This document shows positions 9,081 through 19,046 of a stretch of DNA of 64,000 bases, piece by piece. A program made the translations under genes and the position numbers. The stretch lies in contig JAJQIJ010000015.1 in assembly GCA_021199275.1 (NCBI GenBank), forward strand, positions 1 to 64,000, written 5' to 3'. The stretch is from Clostridiales bacterium (GTDB lineage: Bacteria; Bacillota; Clostridia; Oscillospirales; Acutalibacteraceae). The notes below the pieces were generated by a model. The model worked only from the letters and a program-made list of their open reading frames with translations, did no database searches and was not told the DNA's origin. The stretch's first letter is position 1, and each line of letters begins with the position of its first letter.

Positions 9081-9563
9081 TTGAAAAAGCGTTTTTACCC
9101 ATTAATATTTGCTTCGCTTATATTTATGCTGACTTCCTGCGGCACTGCTGTGTACACGCCGGCTGTTTCAGACTTTCAAAAAAGCGCGCGTATTGCCATG
9201 GGTGAAAATGAATTTGAATGCAGCGTGTCATATTTGTCAGGCAGCGTGTCAGTAACGGCCTTGTCATCAAATGCAAAGGGCTTTTCATTTGAATATGACG
9301 GGGCTAATTTAAACTGCAAATACGGCTCTCTTGAATACCGGCAGGAAAGCGACAATGCGCCCCAATTAAACCCCGCCGTGTTAATTTATAACATTATATA
9401 TTATGTTGAAAATTCTGAAAACCTGAGCGCAGATTTGCTTGATGACGGCCACAGGTTTTCGGGAACTGTTTCTGCGGGAAGCTTTGTTATGTATCAAAAT
9501 TCAGCAGGCGAGCCCATAAGCATTGAAATTGAAGAGGCCGGTGTTTACATATATTTTGAGTAA
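9081..9563 (+). CDS. small lipoprotein of unknown function
   Basis: The 160-residue product begins with a lipoprotein signal, KKRFYPLIFASLIFMLTSCG, with LTSC as lipobox and Cys20 as the likely acylated residue. The remainder is a soluble, beta-rich extracytoplasmic domain with no motif I recognise. The start is TTG, 9 bp after nnr, with only a weak ribosome binding site (GAGCTGA). It closes the operon ahead of a clear terminator. Confidence 0.75.
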   Translation: MKKRFYPLIFASLIFMLTSCGTAVYTPAVSDFQKSARIAMGENEFECSVSYLSGSVSVTALSSNAKGFSFEYDGANLNCKYGSLEYRQESDNAPQLNPAVLIYNIIYYVENSENLSADLLDDGHRFSGTVSAGSFVMYQNSAGEPISIEIEEAGVYIYFE

Positions 9564-9615
9564 ATCTGAGCAGCAGCCATTAAATAGTTCTTTTACTAAA
9601 TTAACAAAAACATAA

Positions 9616-9650
9616 ATAAAAGCGCCGACCTGCCGGCGCTTTTATTTTTT
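9616..9650 (+). terminator. rho-independent terminator
   Basis: A 12-bp stem (9616-9627 with 9634-9645; AGCGCCG/CGGCGCT core), loop ACCTGC, and a T-rich tail. Confidence 0.9.
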
Positions 9651-9696
9651 AAACAGTTTTTTACCATTTTGTAACACTTTTGTAAGTCGCATTTTG

Positions 9697-9725
9697 TTGA
9701 ATAGAAATTTGATATGTGATATTAT
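9697..9725 (+). promoter_or_regulatory. promoter of the upp-uraA unit
   Basis: TTGAAT (9697-9702), 17-bp spacer, TATTAT (9720-9725), followed by GGGGGAATGG ahead of the upp start. Confidence 0.55.
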
Positions 9726-9752
9726 ATTTCCAAAGAATCGGGGGAATGGATT

Positions 9753-10385
9753 TTGAACAATAAAGTCACTATAATGGACCACCCGCTTATTCAGCACAAG
9801 CTTTCAATTTTGCGGGACATTAACACCAGCACCATGGAATTCAGAACTCTTGTTAATGAAATTTCCATGCTTATGATATATGACGCCACGCGTGATTTGC
9901 CGCTGTCTGACAAAAAAGTTCAAACCCCCTGCGGAATTGCAAATTGCAAGGAAATAGAGGGGCGCAAGCTTGCGTTTGTGCCGATTTTGCGTGCTGGGCT
10001 TGGCATGGTAGAGGGGGCGCTTGAACTTGTGCCGTCAGCCAGAGTCGGGCACATTGGCCTATATAGAGATGAAAAAACGCTTCAGCCTGTTGAATATTAC
10101 TGCAAGCTTCCGAAAGATATAGAGGTGCGTGACGTGTTTGTTGTTGACCCTATGCTTGCAACCGGCGGCTCTGCAATAGACGCTATAACGCAAATTAAAA
10201 AAAGAAACCCGCGCAGCATCAAGTTTTTGTGCATAATTGCCGCGCCTGAGGGGCTTAAGGCTCTTACGGCGGCTCACCCGGACGTTGAAATTTTTGCAGC
10301 CGGTCTTGATGAAAAGCTTAATGAAAACGGTTATATTGTTCCCGGGCTCGGCGACGCAGGAGACAGAATTTTCGGAACAAAATAA
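9753..10385 (+). CDS. upp: uracil phosphoribosyltransferase
   Basis: Converts uracil and PRPP to UMP. The 210 residues include the PRPP loop [14 protein letters not shown] and the family ends HPLIQHKL and [11 protein letters not shown]. The start is TTG behind GGGGGAATGG. A uracil permease follows after 75 bp, making a complete uracil uptake and salvage unit. Confidence 0.95.
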   Translation: MNNKVTIMDHPLIQHKLSILRDINTSTMEFRTLVNEISMLMIYDATRDLPLSDKKVQTPCGIANCKEIEGRKLAFVPILRAGLGMVEGALELVPSARVGHIGLYRDEKTLQPVEYYCKLPKDIEVRDVFVVDPMLATGGSAIDAITQIKKRNPRSIKFLCIIAAPEGLKALTAAHPDVEIFAAGLDEKLNENGYIVPGLGDAGDRIFGTK

Positions 10386-10408
10386 TATTTCACAGCAATG
10401 CGCGTTAT

Positions 10409-10445
10409 CTGCCCATAGGTAAAGCGTAAAAAAAATTATGGGCAG
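10409..10445 (+). promoter_or_regulatory. hairpin in the upp-uraA gap
   Basis: CTGCCCATA (10409-10417) pairs perfectly with TATGGGCAG (10437-10445), with a 19-nt loop, directly before the AGAAAGG ribosome binding site of the permease gene. There is no T-run, so it is more likely an RNA stability or translation element than a terminator. No PyrR-binding consensus is evident. Confidence 0.4.
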
Positions 10446-10460
10446 AAAGGCTGTTGTATT

Positions 10461-11825
10461 ATGGCAAAAACCAAAGTTAAAGGCAAAGACATCGGCAAAG
10501 AGCCGATTTATGACGCACGCGTTCTCGGCGTGCCGAAAATGCTTGTTTTAGGCGTGCAGCATACCTTTGCCATGTTCGGCGCTACAGTTCTTGTGCCGAT
10601 TCTCACAGGGCTTAATATGCAGACAACGCTGTTAATGGCTGGGCTTGGTACTCTTTTGTTTCATTTGATTACAAAAGGAAAAGTACCGGCCTTTTTAGGT
10701 TCGTCATTTGCTTTCCTGGGCGGCTACGGCGCAGTTGCTCCGCTTGCCGCAGACGGCTCTTCAAACACAGAAATGCTGCCATATGCCTGCTTGGGCGTTG
10801 CATGCGCCGGGCTTGTTTATCTTGTAATTGCCGGGCTGTTTGCAATTTTCCCGGTTGAAAAGGTAATGAAATTTTTCCCGCCTGTTGTCACAGGGCCCAT
10901 TATAATAGGCATTGGGCTTAGCCTTGCAAGCTCTGCCGTCAGCAATTGCCAGGAAAGCTGGCTAGTTGCTATTGTTGCTATGGCAGTTATTATTGTGTGC
11001 AACATTTTCGGCAAAGGCATGGTAAAAATAATTCCGATTATATTTGGCGTTGTTGTTTCATATCTGCTTGCGCTGTGCCTTGGGCAGGTTGACTTTTCAG
11101 CCGTAAAAGAGGCTGATTGGTTTGGTTTGCCGATTTCATCAGAAAACTGGGTGTTTGGCAATGTGGGCGACAAGAGCCTTGCAATCAGCGCAATTATAGC
11201 AATTATGCCAATTTCAATTGCCACCATGATGGAACATATTGGCGACGTTTCGGCAATCAGCGCAACAACCGGCAAAAATTTCCTTGCTGACCCGGGGCTA
11301 AAAAGGACTCTTGTTGGTGACGGCATTGCAACTTCGCTTTCAGCCATATTCGGCGGCCCTGCAAACACAACATATGGCGAAAACACAGGCGTTCTTGCCC
11401 TGACAAGGGTTTATGACCCCAAGGTTGTAAGAATTGCGGCATGTTTTGCGGTTTTACTTTCGTTTTCACCCAAATTTGCAGCCTTTGTTAACACCATGCC
11501 CGCCGCAGTTGTGGGCGGTGTGTCATTTGTGCTTTACGGCATGATTTCAAGCATTGGCGTGCGCAACCTGGTTGAAAATAAGGTTGACTTAAAAAAGGCG
11601 CGCAATCTTATAATTACCGCTGTTATTCTTGTGTGCGCCCTTGGAATTGACACTATTGATATTACTATAGGCAAATTGACTATAAGCCTTACTGCGCTGG
11701 CCATTGCGGCTCTTGTTGGCATTATTCTTAACGCAATTCTGCCGGGCAACGATTATGTTTTTAAAATGGACAACCCTGTTGAACAGCCCGCCCCTGAACA
11801 GGCAGCAGAAACAGCGGCAGATTAA
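10461..11825 (+). CDS. uraA: uracil permease, NCS2 family
   Basis: Polytopic membrane protein of 454 residues with about 12-14 spans. The motif QHTFAMFGATVLVPILTG near the N-terminus and GENTGVLALTRV around the tenth span are NCS2 hallmarks. Placement after upp points to uracil as substrate, whereas xanthine carriers of the same fold usually travel with xpt, which is the next gene here. Uracil is therefore preferred but xanthine is not excluded. The C-terminal tail is Ala/Glu/Pro-rich. Confidence 0.88.
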   Translation: MAKTKVKGKDIGKEPIYDARVLGVPKMLVLGVQHTFAMFGATVLVPILTGLNMQTTLLMAGLGTLLFHLITKGKVPAFLGSSFAFLGGYGAVAPLAADGSSNTEMLPYACLGVACAGLVYLVIAGLFAIFPVEKVMKFFPPVVTGPIIIGIGLSLASSAVSNCQESWLVAIVAMAVIIVCNIFGKGMVKIIPIIFGVVVSYLLALCLGQVDFSAVKEADWFGLPISSENWVFGNVGDKSLAISAIIAIMPISIATMMEHIGDVSAISATTGKNFLADPGLKRTLVGDGIATSLSAIFGGPANTTYGENTGVLALTRVYDPKVVRIAACFAVLLSFSPKFAAFVNTMPAAVVGGVSFVLYGMISSIGVRNLVENKVDLKKARNLIITAVILVCALGIDTIDITIGKLTISLTALAIAALVGIILNAILPGNDYVFKMDNPVEQPAPEQAAETAAD

Positions 11826-11902
11826 CAGCAAAATTTTCACCTTTAACGGGTAAACTTTCGGCGCAGTTTTATGTAATATTTTAAGACAGGTGCAAACTTT
11901 TT

Positions 11903-12481
11903 ATGGAGCTTCTTAAAAATAAGATAATTAAAGAGGGCGAAGTTTACGACGGCAACATTCTTAAGGTAGACTGCTTTTTAAACCACAGAATAGATGTGCC
12001 GTTTTTAAAAGAAGTCTGCCGTGAATTTCACCGACTTTTCAAAGACGCCGGGGTAAATAAAATTCTAACCATTGAAGCGTCAGGAATTGCAATAGGCACG
12101 CTTGTGGCGCAGGAATTCGGCTGCCCGCTTGTGTTCGCAAAAAAAACAAAAACAAAAAATATAGCCGGTGAAGTTTACACAACGCCGGTTGAATCTTTCA
12201 CACACGGCACAACATATAACATTATGGTGTCTAAAAGATTTCTGCACGCCGGCGACAAGGTGCTGATTGTTGATGACTTTTTGGCAATTGGCAACGCAAT
12301 GCGCGGGCTTATAAATCTTGTAAACGAAAGCGGCGCAGAGCTCGCAGGCTGCGGCGTGGTTATAGAAAAAGGATTTCAGCATGGCGGCGACGCTTTGCGG
12401 CGCGAAAATATAAATTTGCAAAGCCTTGCCATAATTGATGAAATGAATTATTTAACGGGCGAAATAATTTTCAGGAATTGA
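11903..12481 (+). CDS. xpt: xanthine phosphoribosyltransferase
   Basis: Converts xanthine and PRPP to XMP. The sequence has the PRPP motif VLIVDDFLAIGNAM, the N-terminal MELLKNKIIKEG and the EASGIA base-binding region of Gram-positive XPRTs; length 192 is standard. The 77-bp upstream gap is too short for, and does not contain, the purine riboswitch that often controls xpt. The gene therefore probably depends on the upstream promoter. Confidence 0.95.
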   Translation: MELLKNKIIKEGEVYDGNILKVDCFLNHRIDVPFLKEVCREFHRLFKDAGVNKILTIEASGIAIGTLVAQEFGCPLVFAKKTKTKNIAGEVYTTPVESFTHGTTYNIMVSKRFLHAGDKVLIVDDFLAIGNAMRGLINLVNESGAELAGCGVVIEKGFQHGGDALRRENINLQSLAIIDEMNYLTGEIIFRN

Positions 12482-12549
12482 GCCCCTGAATCTGGTTATC
12501 AGGCTTATGCCTAATAATAATTTTAATTTTCTATTGGAGGTAGAAAAGT

Positions 12550-13806
12550 ATGAAAACAGCGAAAAAACTGCTTGCTGTCATTTTGTCACTTGCTTTTGTT
12601 GCGGCTATGTTTGCGGGTTGCTCAAGCAACACTGACACAGACACAGATGGCAGCGAAACAACCGTAAAGGTCGGCTTCATTTATTTGCATGATGAAAATT
12701 CGACCTATGACAAGAACTTTATGACCGCCGCAAAGGCAGCCTGTGAAGCTCTTGGTGTGGAATATGTTGAGAAAACCAACATTGAAGAAAATTCTGCTTG
12801 TTATGAAGCGGCTGTTGACCTTGTTGAACAGGGCTGCACTATTATCTTTGCAGACAGCTTCGGGCATGAAGATTACATGATTGAAGCTGCAACGGAATTC
12901 CCTGATGTTGAATTTTGCCATTCAACGGGCACCAAAGCGCACACACAGGGCCTTGACAATTACCACAACACATTTGCTTCAATTTATGAGGGCCGTTATC
13001 TTGCAGGTGTTGCTGCCGGCATGAAACTCAATGAAATGATTGAAAACGGCGACATCACTGCTGATGAGGCTGTAATGGGCTATGTTGGCGCTTATACTTA
13101 TGCCGAAGTTATTTCAGGTTACACCTCTTTCTATCTCGGTGCAAAGAGTGTTTGCGAAAGCGTTACCATGCAGGTGCAGTTTACAGGGTCATGGTATGAC
13201 TATGACAAGGAATATGAAGCCGCCAACGTTCTGATTGACGCCGGCTGCGTTCTTATCAGCGGCCACGCTGATTCACTCGGCGCCCCGACAGCTTGCCAGG
13301 AAAACGGCGTGCCGAACGTTGCTTACAACGGCAGCACTTATGATTCCGGCTGCCAAGACACATATCTTATTTCTTCCAGAATTGACTGGACGCCTTATTA
13401 TGAATATGCAATTCAGTGCGTAATTGACGGCAAAGATATTGACGACGACTGGACTGGCGACCTTTCAACCGGCTCTGTTGTTCTGACAGACCTTAATACT
13501 GAAGTTGCTGCCGAAGGCACACAGGAAGCTATAGACGAAGCTATGGCTGCCCTTGAAGACGGCTCGCTGCAAGTGTTTGACACCAGCACATTCACTGTTA
13601 CTGTTACAGACGAGCTTAATGTAAACGCCACTATTGATGAAAGCGGCTATCTGACTTCCTATATGGCTGACGTTGACACTGACGCTGCATATGAAGCGGA
13701 CACTGAAGCTGTTTCAGACGGGTATTTCCATGAGTCAGTTTACCGTTCAGCGCCTTATTTTGACGTTCAAATAGACGGCATTACAATGCTGAACACAGCG
13801 TTTTAA
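12550..13806 (+). CDS. BMP-family nucleoside-binding lipoprotein (ABC importer)
   Basis: Substrate-binding component of a BmpA/PnrA-type nucleoside importer. A signal peptide ends in FAGC with Cys24 as lipid anchor, followed by an Asp/Thr-rich linker and the periplasmic-binding fold beginning VKVGFIYLHDENSTYDKNF. Its gene leads bmp-ATPase-permease-permease, the YufNOPQ order. A strong TTGGAGG site lies 7 nt from the ATG. A hairpin at 13834-13862 follows, which could raise its level above that of the other subunits. Confidence 0.93.
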   Translation: MKTAKKLLAVILSLAFVAAMFAGCSSNTDTDTDGSETTVKVGFIYLHDENSTYDKNFMTAAKAACEALGVEYVEKTNIEENSACYEAAVDLVEQGCTIIFADSFGHEDYMIEAATEFPDVEFCHSTGTKAHTQGLDNYHNTFASIYEGRYLAGVAAGMKLNEMIENGDITADEAVMGYVGAYTYAEVISGYTSFYLGAKSVCESVTMQVQFTGSWYDYDKEYEAANVLIDAGCVLISGHADSLGAPTACQENGVPNVAYNGSTYDSGCQDTYLISSRIDWTPYYEYAIQCVIDGKDIDDDWTGDLSTGSVVLTDLNTEVAAEGTQEAIDEAMAALEDGSLQVFDTSTFTVTVTDELNVNATIDESGYLTSYMADVDTDAAYEADTEAVSDGYFHESVYRSAPYFDVQIDGITMLNTAF

Positions 13807-13833
13807 TTTGGCATAATTACTTGCGATTTCAAG

Positions 13834-13862
13834 CCGTGGCCGTGTTAATTTCACGGCCACGG
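13834..13862 (+). other. intercistronic hairpin after the binding-protein gene
   Basis: CCGTGGCCGTG (13834-13844) pairs perfectly with CACGGCCACGG (13852-13862) across a 7-nt loop. There is no downstream T-run, which suits 3'-end protection or partial attenuation of the long ABC transcript. Confidence 0.7.
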
Positions 13863-13884
13863 TAAAGTTGTTTTGGAGGTAACA

Positions 13885-15420
13885 ATGAACAAAGATTTAG
13901 CTTTGGAACTAAGGGGCGTTACAAAAACCTTTGGCAGCGTTGTTGCAAATAAAGATGTTAATCTGGAACTTAAGCGCGGCGAAATTCTTGCCGTGTTGGG
14001 CGAAAACGGGTCCGGTAAAACAACACTAATGAATATGGTTTCGGGTATTTATTACCCTGACAGCGGCGAAATTTTTGTAAACGGCACAGAAGTTATAATT
14101 AAATCGCCGAGAGACGCTTTTCGCCATAAAATAGGAATGATTCACCAGCATTTCAAACTGGTTGATGTTTTCAATGCAACTGAAAACATAGTTCTCGGTA
14201 ACGAAGACAAGGGCAGATTCAAGCTTAAAGAGTCAACAAAAAAAGTAAAAGAAATTACCGAAAAATACGGTTTTGTTTTAGATTTAAATAAAAAAATATA
14301 TGAAATGTCTGTTTCGGAAAAACAAACCGTTGAAATTATCAAGGTGCTTTACAGGGGCGCGGACATACTTATACTTGACGAACCGACCGCTGTTTTAACA
14401 CCCCAGGAAATCAGAAAATTATTTGAAATTCTGCGTAAAATGAAAAACGACGGAAAATCAATTATTATAATAACCCACAAGCTCAATGAAGTGCTTGAAA
14501 TTTCTGACAGGGTTACAACGCTCAGAAAGGGTGAAAATGCCGGCACCGTTATTACGGCTGACGCAAATGAACAGCTGCTTGCCGAAATGATGATGGGCGA
14601 AAAAATTCAGCTAAATATTGAACGGCTTGAAGCAAAAAACACAAAAGAATGCCTTAGGGTTGAAAATCTGAGCATTAGCTCAAAAACCGGCGGCGCGCTG
14701 CTTTCAGATGTTTCGTTTACCGCAATGAGCGGCGAAATTCTTGGCATTGCGGGAATTTCGGGCTCCGGCCAGAAAGAATTGCTGGAATCAATAGCCGGGC
14801 TTCAAAAAACTGCACATGGCAGCAGCATAATATTTATAGACAGCGGCGAAGAAAAGCAGCTCATCGGTAAAAGCCCGCGCGAAATCAGAAAGCTGGGCGT
14901 GGCGCTTTCCTTTGTCCCGGAGGACAGGCTGGGCATGGGCCTTGTCGGTAATATGGACATTATTGACAACATGATGCTCAGAAGCTATAAACAGGGGCCC
15001 ACCGCATTTCTTGAAAGAAAGCAGCCAAAGCAGGTTGCTGAAAAAGTAATAGACGGGCTTGACGTTGTAACCCCAAGCGCCACAACACCCGTAAGGCGGC
15101 TTTCAGGCGGAAACGTGCAAAAGGTGCTTGTCGGCCGTGAAATTTCGCAAAACCCAAAATTGCTTATGGTTGCATACCCGGTCAGGGGGCTTGACATAAA
15201 TTCATCTTACACAATATATAACCTGCTTACACACCAAAAAGAAATCGGCACGGCAGTCATTTTTGTGGGCGAAGACCTTGATGTGCTCATAGAGCTGTGC
15301 GACAGAATTATGGTAATCAATTCCGGCAGGATAACCGGAATTGTTGACGCAAAGACTGCCGTTAAAGATGAAATCGGGCTGCTTATGACTAAGAGCTCCG
15401 ACATGGAGGAAAGCATATGA
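13885..15420 (+). CDS. nucleoside ABC importer, twin ATP-binding subunit
   Basis: Two ABC domains in one chain, as in sugar/nucleoside CUT2-type importers. Domain 1 has Walker A GENGSGKTT and Walker B ILILDEPTAVLTP. Domain 2 has GISGSGQKE, signature LSGGNVQKVLVGREI and a degenerate Walker B ending YPVRGLD, normal for this family. I set the start at ATG 13885; the TTG at 13873 overlaps the GGAGG ribosome binding site. The stop overlaps the next start (ATGA). Confidence 0.93.
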   Translation: MNKDLALELRGVTKTFGSVVANKDVNLELKRGEILAVLGENGSGKTTLMNMVSGIYYPDSGEIFVNGTEVIIKSPRDAFRHKIGMIHQHFKLVDVFNATENIVLGNEDKGRFKLKESTKKVKEITEKYGFVLDLNKKIYEMSVSEKQTVEIIKVLYRGADILILDEPTAVLTPQEIRKLFEILRKMKNDGKSIIIITHKLNEVLEISDRVTTLRKGENAGTVITADANEQLLAEMMMGEKIQLNIERLEAKNTKECLRVENLSISSKTGGALLSDVSFTAMSGEILGIAGISGSGQKELLESIAGLQKTAHGSSIIFIDSGEEKQLIGKSPREIRKLGVALSFVPEDRLGMGLVGNMDIIDNMMLRSYKQGPTAFLERKQPKQVAEKVIDGLDVVTPSATTPVRRLSGGNVQKVLVGREISQNPKLLMVAYPVRGLDINSSYTIYNLLTHQKEIGTAVIFVGEDLDVLIELCDRIMVINSGRITGIVDAKTAVKDEIGLLMTKSSDMEESI

Positions 15421-16523
15421 GCAAAAAGGAAAAAATGCGCGAACCGCTTATTCATATTGTCAAAAGAGACTCAATTTCAAAAGCGCACGCATGGGGCATA
15501 AGAATAGGCGCAGTGCTCATTTCGCTTATAGTTTGCGCTCTTGTAATAGTTACCGTTACAGGCGAAAACCCAATTAGTATTTACGCCACAATGATTAAAG
15601 GCGCGTTCGGCACACAGCGGCGCGTTTGGAATTTGCTTCAGGGTATTGCCATGCTGCTGTGCGTTTCGCTGGCTGTGACACCGGCTTTTAAAATGCGCTT
15701 TTGGAATATCGGCGCTGAGGGGCAGGTGCTTATAGGCGGGCTTGCAACGGCTGCGTGCATGATTTGCCTTGGCGACAAAGTGCCAAATGCGCTTTTAATA
15801 ATCATAATGATTATTGCCAGCATGGCTGCGGGTGCTGTTTGGGCGCTTATTCCTGCTGCTTTCAAGGCAAAATTCAACACAAACGAAACTCTGTTTACGC
15901 TTATGATGAATTATGTGGCAATACAGCTTGTTTCATATTTTTCAATGTATTGGGAAAACCCGAAAGGCTCAGGCAAAATAGGCATTATCAACCAGGCGAC
16001 GCATGCGGGCTGGCTGCCGACACTGGGCAATTATAATTATTTGTTAAATATAATAATTGTAGCTTTACTTACTGTTTTTGTTTATATTTACCTTAAATAC
16101 AGCAAGCATGGCTATGAAATTTCTGTTGTGGGCGAATCTGACAACACGGCAAGATACATAGGCATTAATGTAAAAAAGGTAATTATAAGAACTATGCTGC
16201 TTTCCGGCGCCTTGTGCGGTGTGGCCGGGCTGCTGCTTGTCGGCTCAACAGACCACACGCTTTCAACCAGCACGGCAGACAACAGGGGATTTACAGCCAT
16301 AATGGTGTCATGGCTTGCACATTTCAACCCAATATATATGATTTTGACATCATTTCTTATAGTCTTTTTTGAAAAGGGCGCGGGCGAAATTTCAACCGTT
16401 TTCGGGCTTAACGAATCTTTTTCCGACATTATAGTTGGTATTGTCCTTTTCTTTATAATCGGGTGTGAATTTTTCATTAATTACCAGATTAAAATTCATC
16501 GTTCACATAAGGAGGCGGAATAA
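15417..16523 (+). CDS. nucleoside ABC importer permease 1 (YufP/NupP-like)
   Basis: Integral membrane protein of 368 residues with about nine or ten spans and the BPD_transp_2 signature region FWNIGAEGQVLIGGLA. Its ATG overlaps the ATPase stop codon by 4 bp, indicating translational coupling. Confidence 0.9.
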   Translation: MSKKEKMREPLIHIVKRDSISKAHAWGIRIGAVLISLIVCALVIVTVTGENPISIYATMIKGAFGTQRRVWNLLQGIAMLLCVSLAVTPAFKMRFWNIGAEGQVLIGGLATAACMICLGDKVPNALLIIIMIIASMAAGAVWALIPAAFKAKFNTNETLFTLMMNYVAIQLVSYFSMYWENPKGSGKIGIINQATHAGWLPTLGNYNYLLNIIIVALLTVFVYIYLKYSKHGYEISVVGESDNTARYIGINVKKVIIRTMLLSGALCGVAGLLLVGSTDHTLSTSTADNRGFTAIMVSWLAHFNPIYMILTSFLIVFFEKGAGEISTVFGLNESFSDIIVGIVLFFIIGCEFFINYQIKIHRSHKEAE

Positions 16524-16525
16524 TT

Positions 16526-17527
16526 ATGATTGCTTCGTCAACAATAATTACCTTTATACAGCGTGCGGTAACGCAGGGCATACCGCTTCTTTACGGGTCA
16601 ACTGGTGAAATTCTAACTGAAAAATCAGGCAACCTGAATCTGGGTATTCCGGGCATTATGTATATCGGCGGAATCAGCGGCGTTATCGGCGCTTTCTTTT
16701 ATGAAGAGTCGCTTGCAAGCAGCGCAGACGCCAATGCGTTTTTGGCAATTTTTATTCCGCTTATCTGCTGTCTTTTGGGCTCTGTTATAATGGGCTTTGT
16801 TTATTCGTTTCTTACGGTTACATTAAGGGCAAACCAAAATGTAACCGGCCTTGCAATAACTACGTTCGGCGTGGGCTTTGGCAATTTTTTCGGCGGGTCG
16901 CTCATAAAAATTACCGGAAGCGACGTGCCGTCTGTTGTGCTTACCACAACCAGCAGCTATTTCAAAACAACCCTGCCTTTTGCTGACTCTCTGGGCTGGT
17001 TTGGGCAAATTTTTCTGTCTTATGGGTTTCTTGCATATCTTGCCATAATTATTGCCATAATTTGCGCGTTTTTCTTTAACCACACACGTGGCGGGCTGCA
17101 TTTAAGGGCGGTTGGCGAAAGCCCTGCCACTGCTGACGCTGACGGAATTAACGTAAACCGCAGCAAATATCTTGCAACATGCATTGGGGCGGGCATTGCC
17201 GGGCTCGGCGGGCTCTATTATGTAATGGACTATGCATGCGGAGTTTGGTCTAACGACGCGTTCGGCGACAGGGGCTGGCTTGCAATAGCTCTTGTTATAT
17301 TTGCCGTTTGGCAGCCCAATTTAGGAATTATTGGCTCAATACTGTTCGGCGGGCTTTACATAGTTTATCTTTATGTACCCGGGCTTGCTTTGCGCGCGCA
17401 AGAGCTTTTCAAAATGCTTCCATATGTTATAACAATCTTAATACTTATATTCGTAAGCATAAGAAAGAAAAAGGAAAACCAGGGCCCGGCTTCATTAGGC
17501 CTGTCATATTTCAGAGAGGAAAGGTAA
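16526..17527 (+). CDS. nucleoside ABC importer permease 2 (YufQ/NupQ-like)
   Basis: The second permease, 333 residues, with the matching motif LNLGIPGIMYIGG in the same family-specific loop. It starts 2 bp after permease 1. Together the four genes make a complete importer, placed between xpt and hpt, which supports a purine nucleoside substrate. Confidence 0.9.
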   Translation: MIASSTIITFIQRAVTQGIPLLYGSTGEILTEKSGNLNLGIPGIMYIGGISGVIGAFFYEESLASSADANAFLAIFIPLICCLLGSVIMGFVYSFLTVTLRANQNVTGLAITTFGVGFGNFFGGSLIKITGSDVPSVVLTTTSSYFKTTLPFADSLGWFGQIFLSYGFLAYLAIIIAIICAFFFNHTRGGLHLRAVGESPATADADGINVNRSKYLATCIGAGIAGLGGLYYVMDYACGVWSNDAFGDRGWLAIALVIFAVWQPNLGIIGSILFGGLYIVYLYVPGLALRAQELFKMLPYVITILILIFVSIRKKKENQGPASLGLSYFREER

Positions 17528-17530
17528 AGA

Positions 17531-18076
17531 ATGCTTGGTGAAATAGATAAAATTCTTGTAAGCGAAGACGAGCTCAGAAAAATTAATGAAAAGCTCGGAA
17601 AGGAAATAACAAGAGATTTTAAAGACAAAAATTTATTTGTGCTGGGCATTTTAAAGGGCTGTGTGTTTTTTATGACTGACCTTGTTCGGCATATTAAACT
17701 GCCGCTGTGCATTGACTTTATGTCTGTTTCGTCATACGGCTCTTCAACAAAGTCAAGCGGAAACGTTAAAATTGAAAAAGATGTTGACATTGATTTGAGC
17801 GGCTATGACGTGCTGATTGTTGAAGATATTCTTGACAGCGGCAGAACGCTGAAATATGTAAGCGAGATTTTAAAAACAAGGGGTGCAAAGTCAATAAGCA
17901 TTGTGACTTTGCTGGACAAGCCTGAGCGCCGAGTGGCAGATATTACGCCTGATTATGTCGGCTGTGATGTGCCTGATGAGTTTGTGGTGGGCTACGGGCT
18001 TGATTATGACCAGAAATACAGAAATTTGCCGTATATCGGCCAGCTCAGCCGCCGTGTTTACGAGGCGGAAGAATGA
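17531..18076 (+). CDS. hpt: hypoxanthine(-guanine) phosphoribosyltransferase
   Basis: Salvages hypoxanthine, and usually guanine, to the nucleotide. The PRPP motif is VLIVEDILDSGRTL; the N-terminal LGILKGCVFFMTDL and the C-terminal VGYGLDYDQKYRNLPYIG are the other family landmarks. It starts 3 bp after the importer permease, so imported nucleosides, once cleaved to bases, feed directly into it. Confidence 0.95.
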   Translation: MLGEIDKILVSEDELRKINEKLGKEITRDFKDKNLFVLGILKGCVFFMTDLVRHIKLPLCIDFMSVSSYGSSTKSSGNVKIEKDVDIDLSGYDVLIVEDILDSGRTLKYVSEILKTRGAKSISIVTLLDKPERRVADITPDYVGCDVPDEFVVGYGLDYDQKYRNLPYIGQLSRRVYEAEE

Positions 18077-19044
18077 AAAATGTTTACCCACAGCTTTTTA
18101 AGAGCTTCCAGTGCTTGAAAGGCGCATGCCCCGACTCTTGCTGCAAGGGCTGGGAAGTTGATGTAGACAATGCAACCCTTAATTTATATTCTGAAATTTC
18201 AGGCGGCATAAAACAAAGAATAGATTCTGTGCTTACTTACGACGAATTCGGCAACAACGTTTTCAGACTGACGCAAGAAAAGCGCTGCCCGTTTTTAAAC
18301 AGTGATGACTTGTGCGACATTCATATTGAGCTTGGGGTGGGCTACACGCCCATGACTTGCAGAAATTTCCCAAAATTTATAAACAATTACGGTGCACTTA
18401 CCGAAACCGGTTTTTCTTTTTCATGCCCCGTTGCCGCCGGGCTGATGTGGGACAAGGCTGACGCATTTGAATTTTGCGAAGAAACAACAGCTGAGCAGCC
18501 GCATTTTAACAGCATTGACGCGCAGCTTTTTTATGAGCTTAAAGGCGCAAGGCAACAGGCTTTTGAACTTGTAAAAGACCCCGGAATTGACATTAAAGAA
18601 AAAGCATGCCGCCTTTTAAACTTCGGCGCAGAAATTCAAAACGACATAAAAAAGTCGCATAGCCGCCCGCGTAAGATTTCACTTTCGGCAGTTTTTAAAA
18701 ACCCTGAAATAATCAACAGCGCTTGGCTTGAAAAGCTTGACGCGCCAAACACTTTAGCTGTGCGCCTGCCGGGCATAGCCGGCGAAAACATATTAACCTA
18801 TTTTGTTTACAGATATTTTTTAAACGCCGTTTATGACAGGCAGGTTTTGCCGCGCCTTCGTCTTGCGGTGCTGGGGCTGCTTATACCGGCATTATTCGGA
18901 AATGACCCCCGCACAATGCAGCTGTGGAGCAAGGAAACAGAACACAGCGACGTAAACATGAAAGAGCTCAGAAAAAACTTAAAAATTGCAGATTCGCTGC
19001 GTGAGCCGGCATTGCTGGAACTCGTTTATAAAATGCTGCTGTAA
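18073..19044 (+). CDS. fliB: FliB-like (flagellin lysine-N-methylase family) protein
   Basis: The N-terminus has the cysteine-rich CLKGACPDSCCKGWEVD, followed by KRCPFLNSDDLCDIH and MTCRNFPK, the arrangement of the FliB family thought to bind an Fe-S cluster or metal. FliB methylates flagellin lysines in Salmonella, but no flagellin or flagellar gene lies in this window. The gene overlaps hpt by 4 bp (ATGA), which ties it to a nucleotide salvage operon. The substrate here is open. A strong terminator follows. Confidence 0.75.
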   Translation: MKNVYPQLFKSFQCLKGACPDSCCKGWEVDVDNATLNLYSEISGGIKQRIDSVLTYDEFGNNVFRLTQEKRCPFLNSDDLCDIHIELGVGYTPMTCRNFPKFINNYGALTETGFSFSCPVAAGLMWDKADAFEFCEETTAEQPHFNSIDAQLFYELKGARQQAFELVKDPGIDIKEKACRLLNFGAEIQNDIKKSHSRPRKISLSAVFKNPEIINSAWLEKLDAPNTLAVRLPGIAGENILTYFVYRYFLNAVYDRQVLPRLRLAVLGLLIPALFGNDPRTMQLWSKETEHSDVNMKELRKNLKIADSLREPALLELVYKMLL

Positions 19045-19046
19045 AA

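Noticed and set aside
11826..11902. Possible purine riboswitch before xpt
   Set aside because: The gap is 77 bp and lacks the conserved loops and P1 stem of the purine aptamer.
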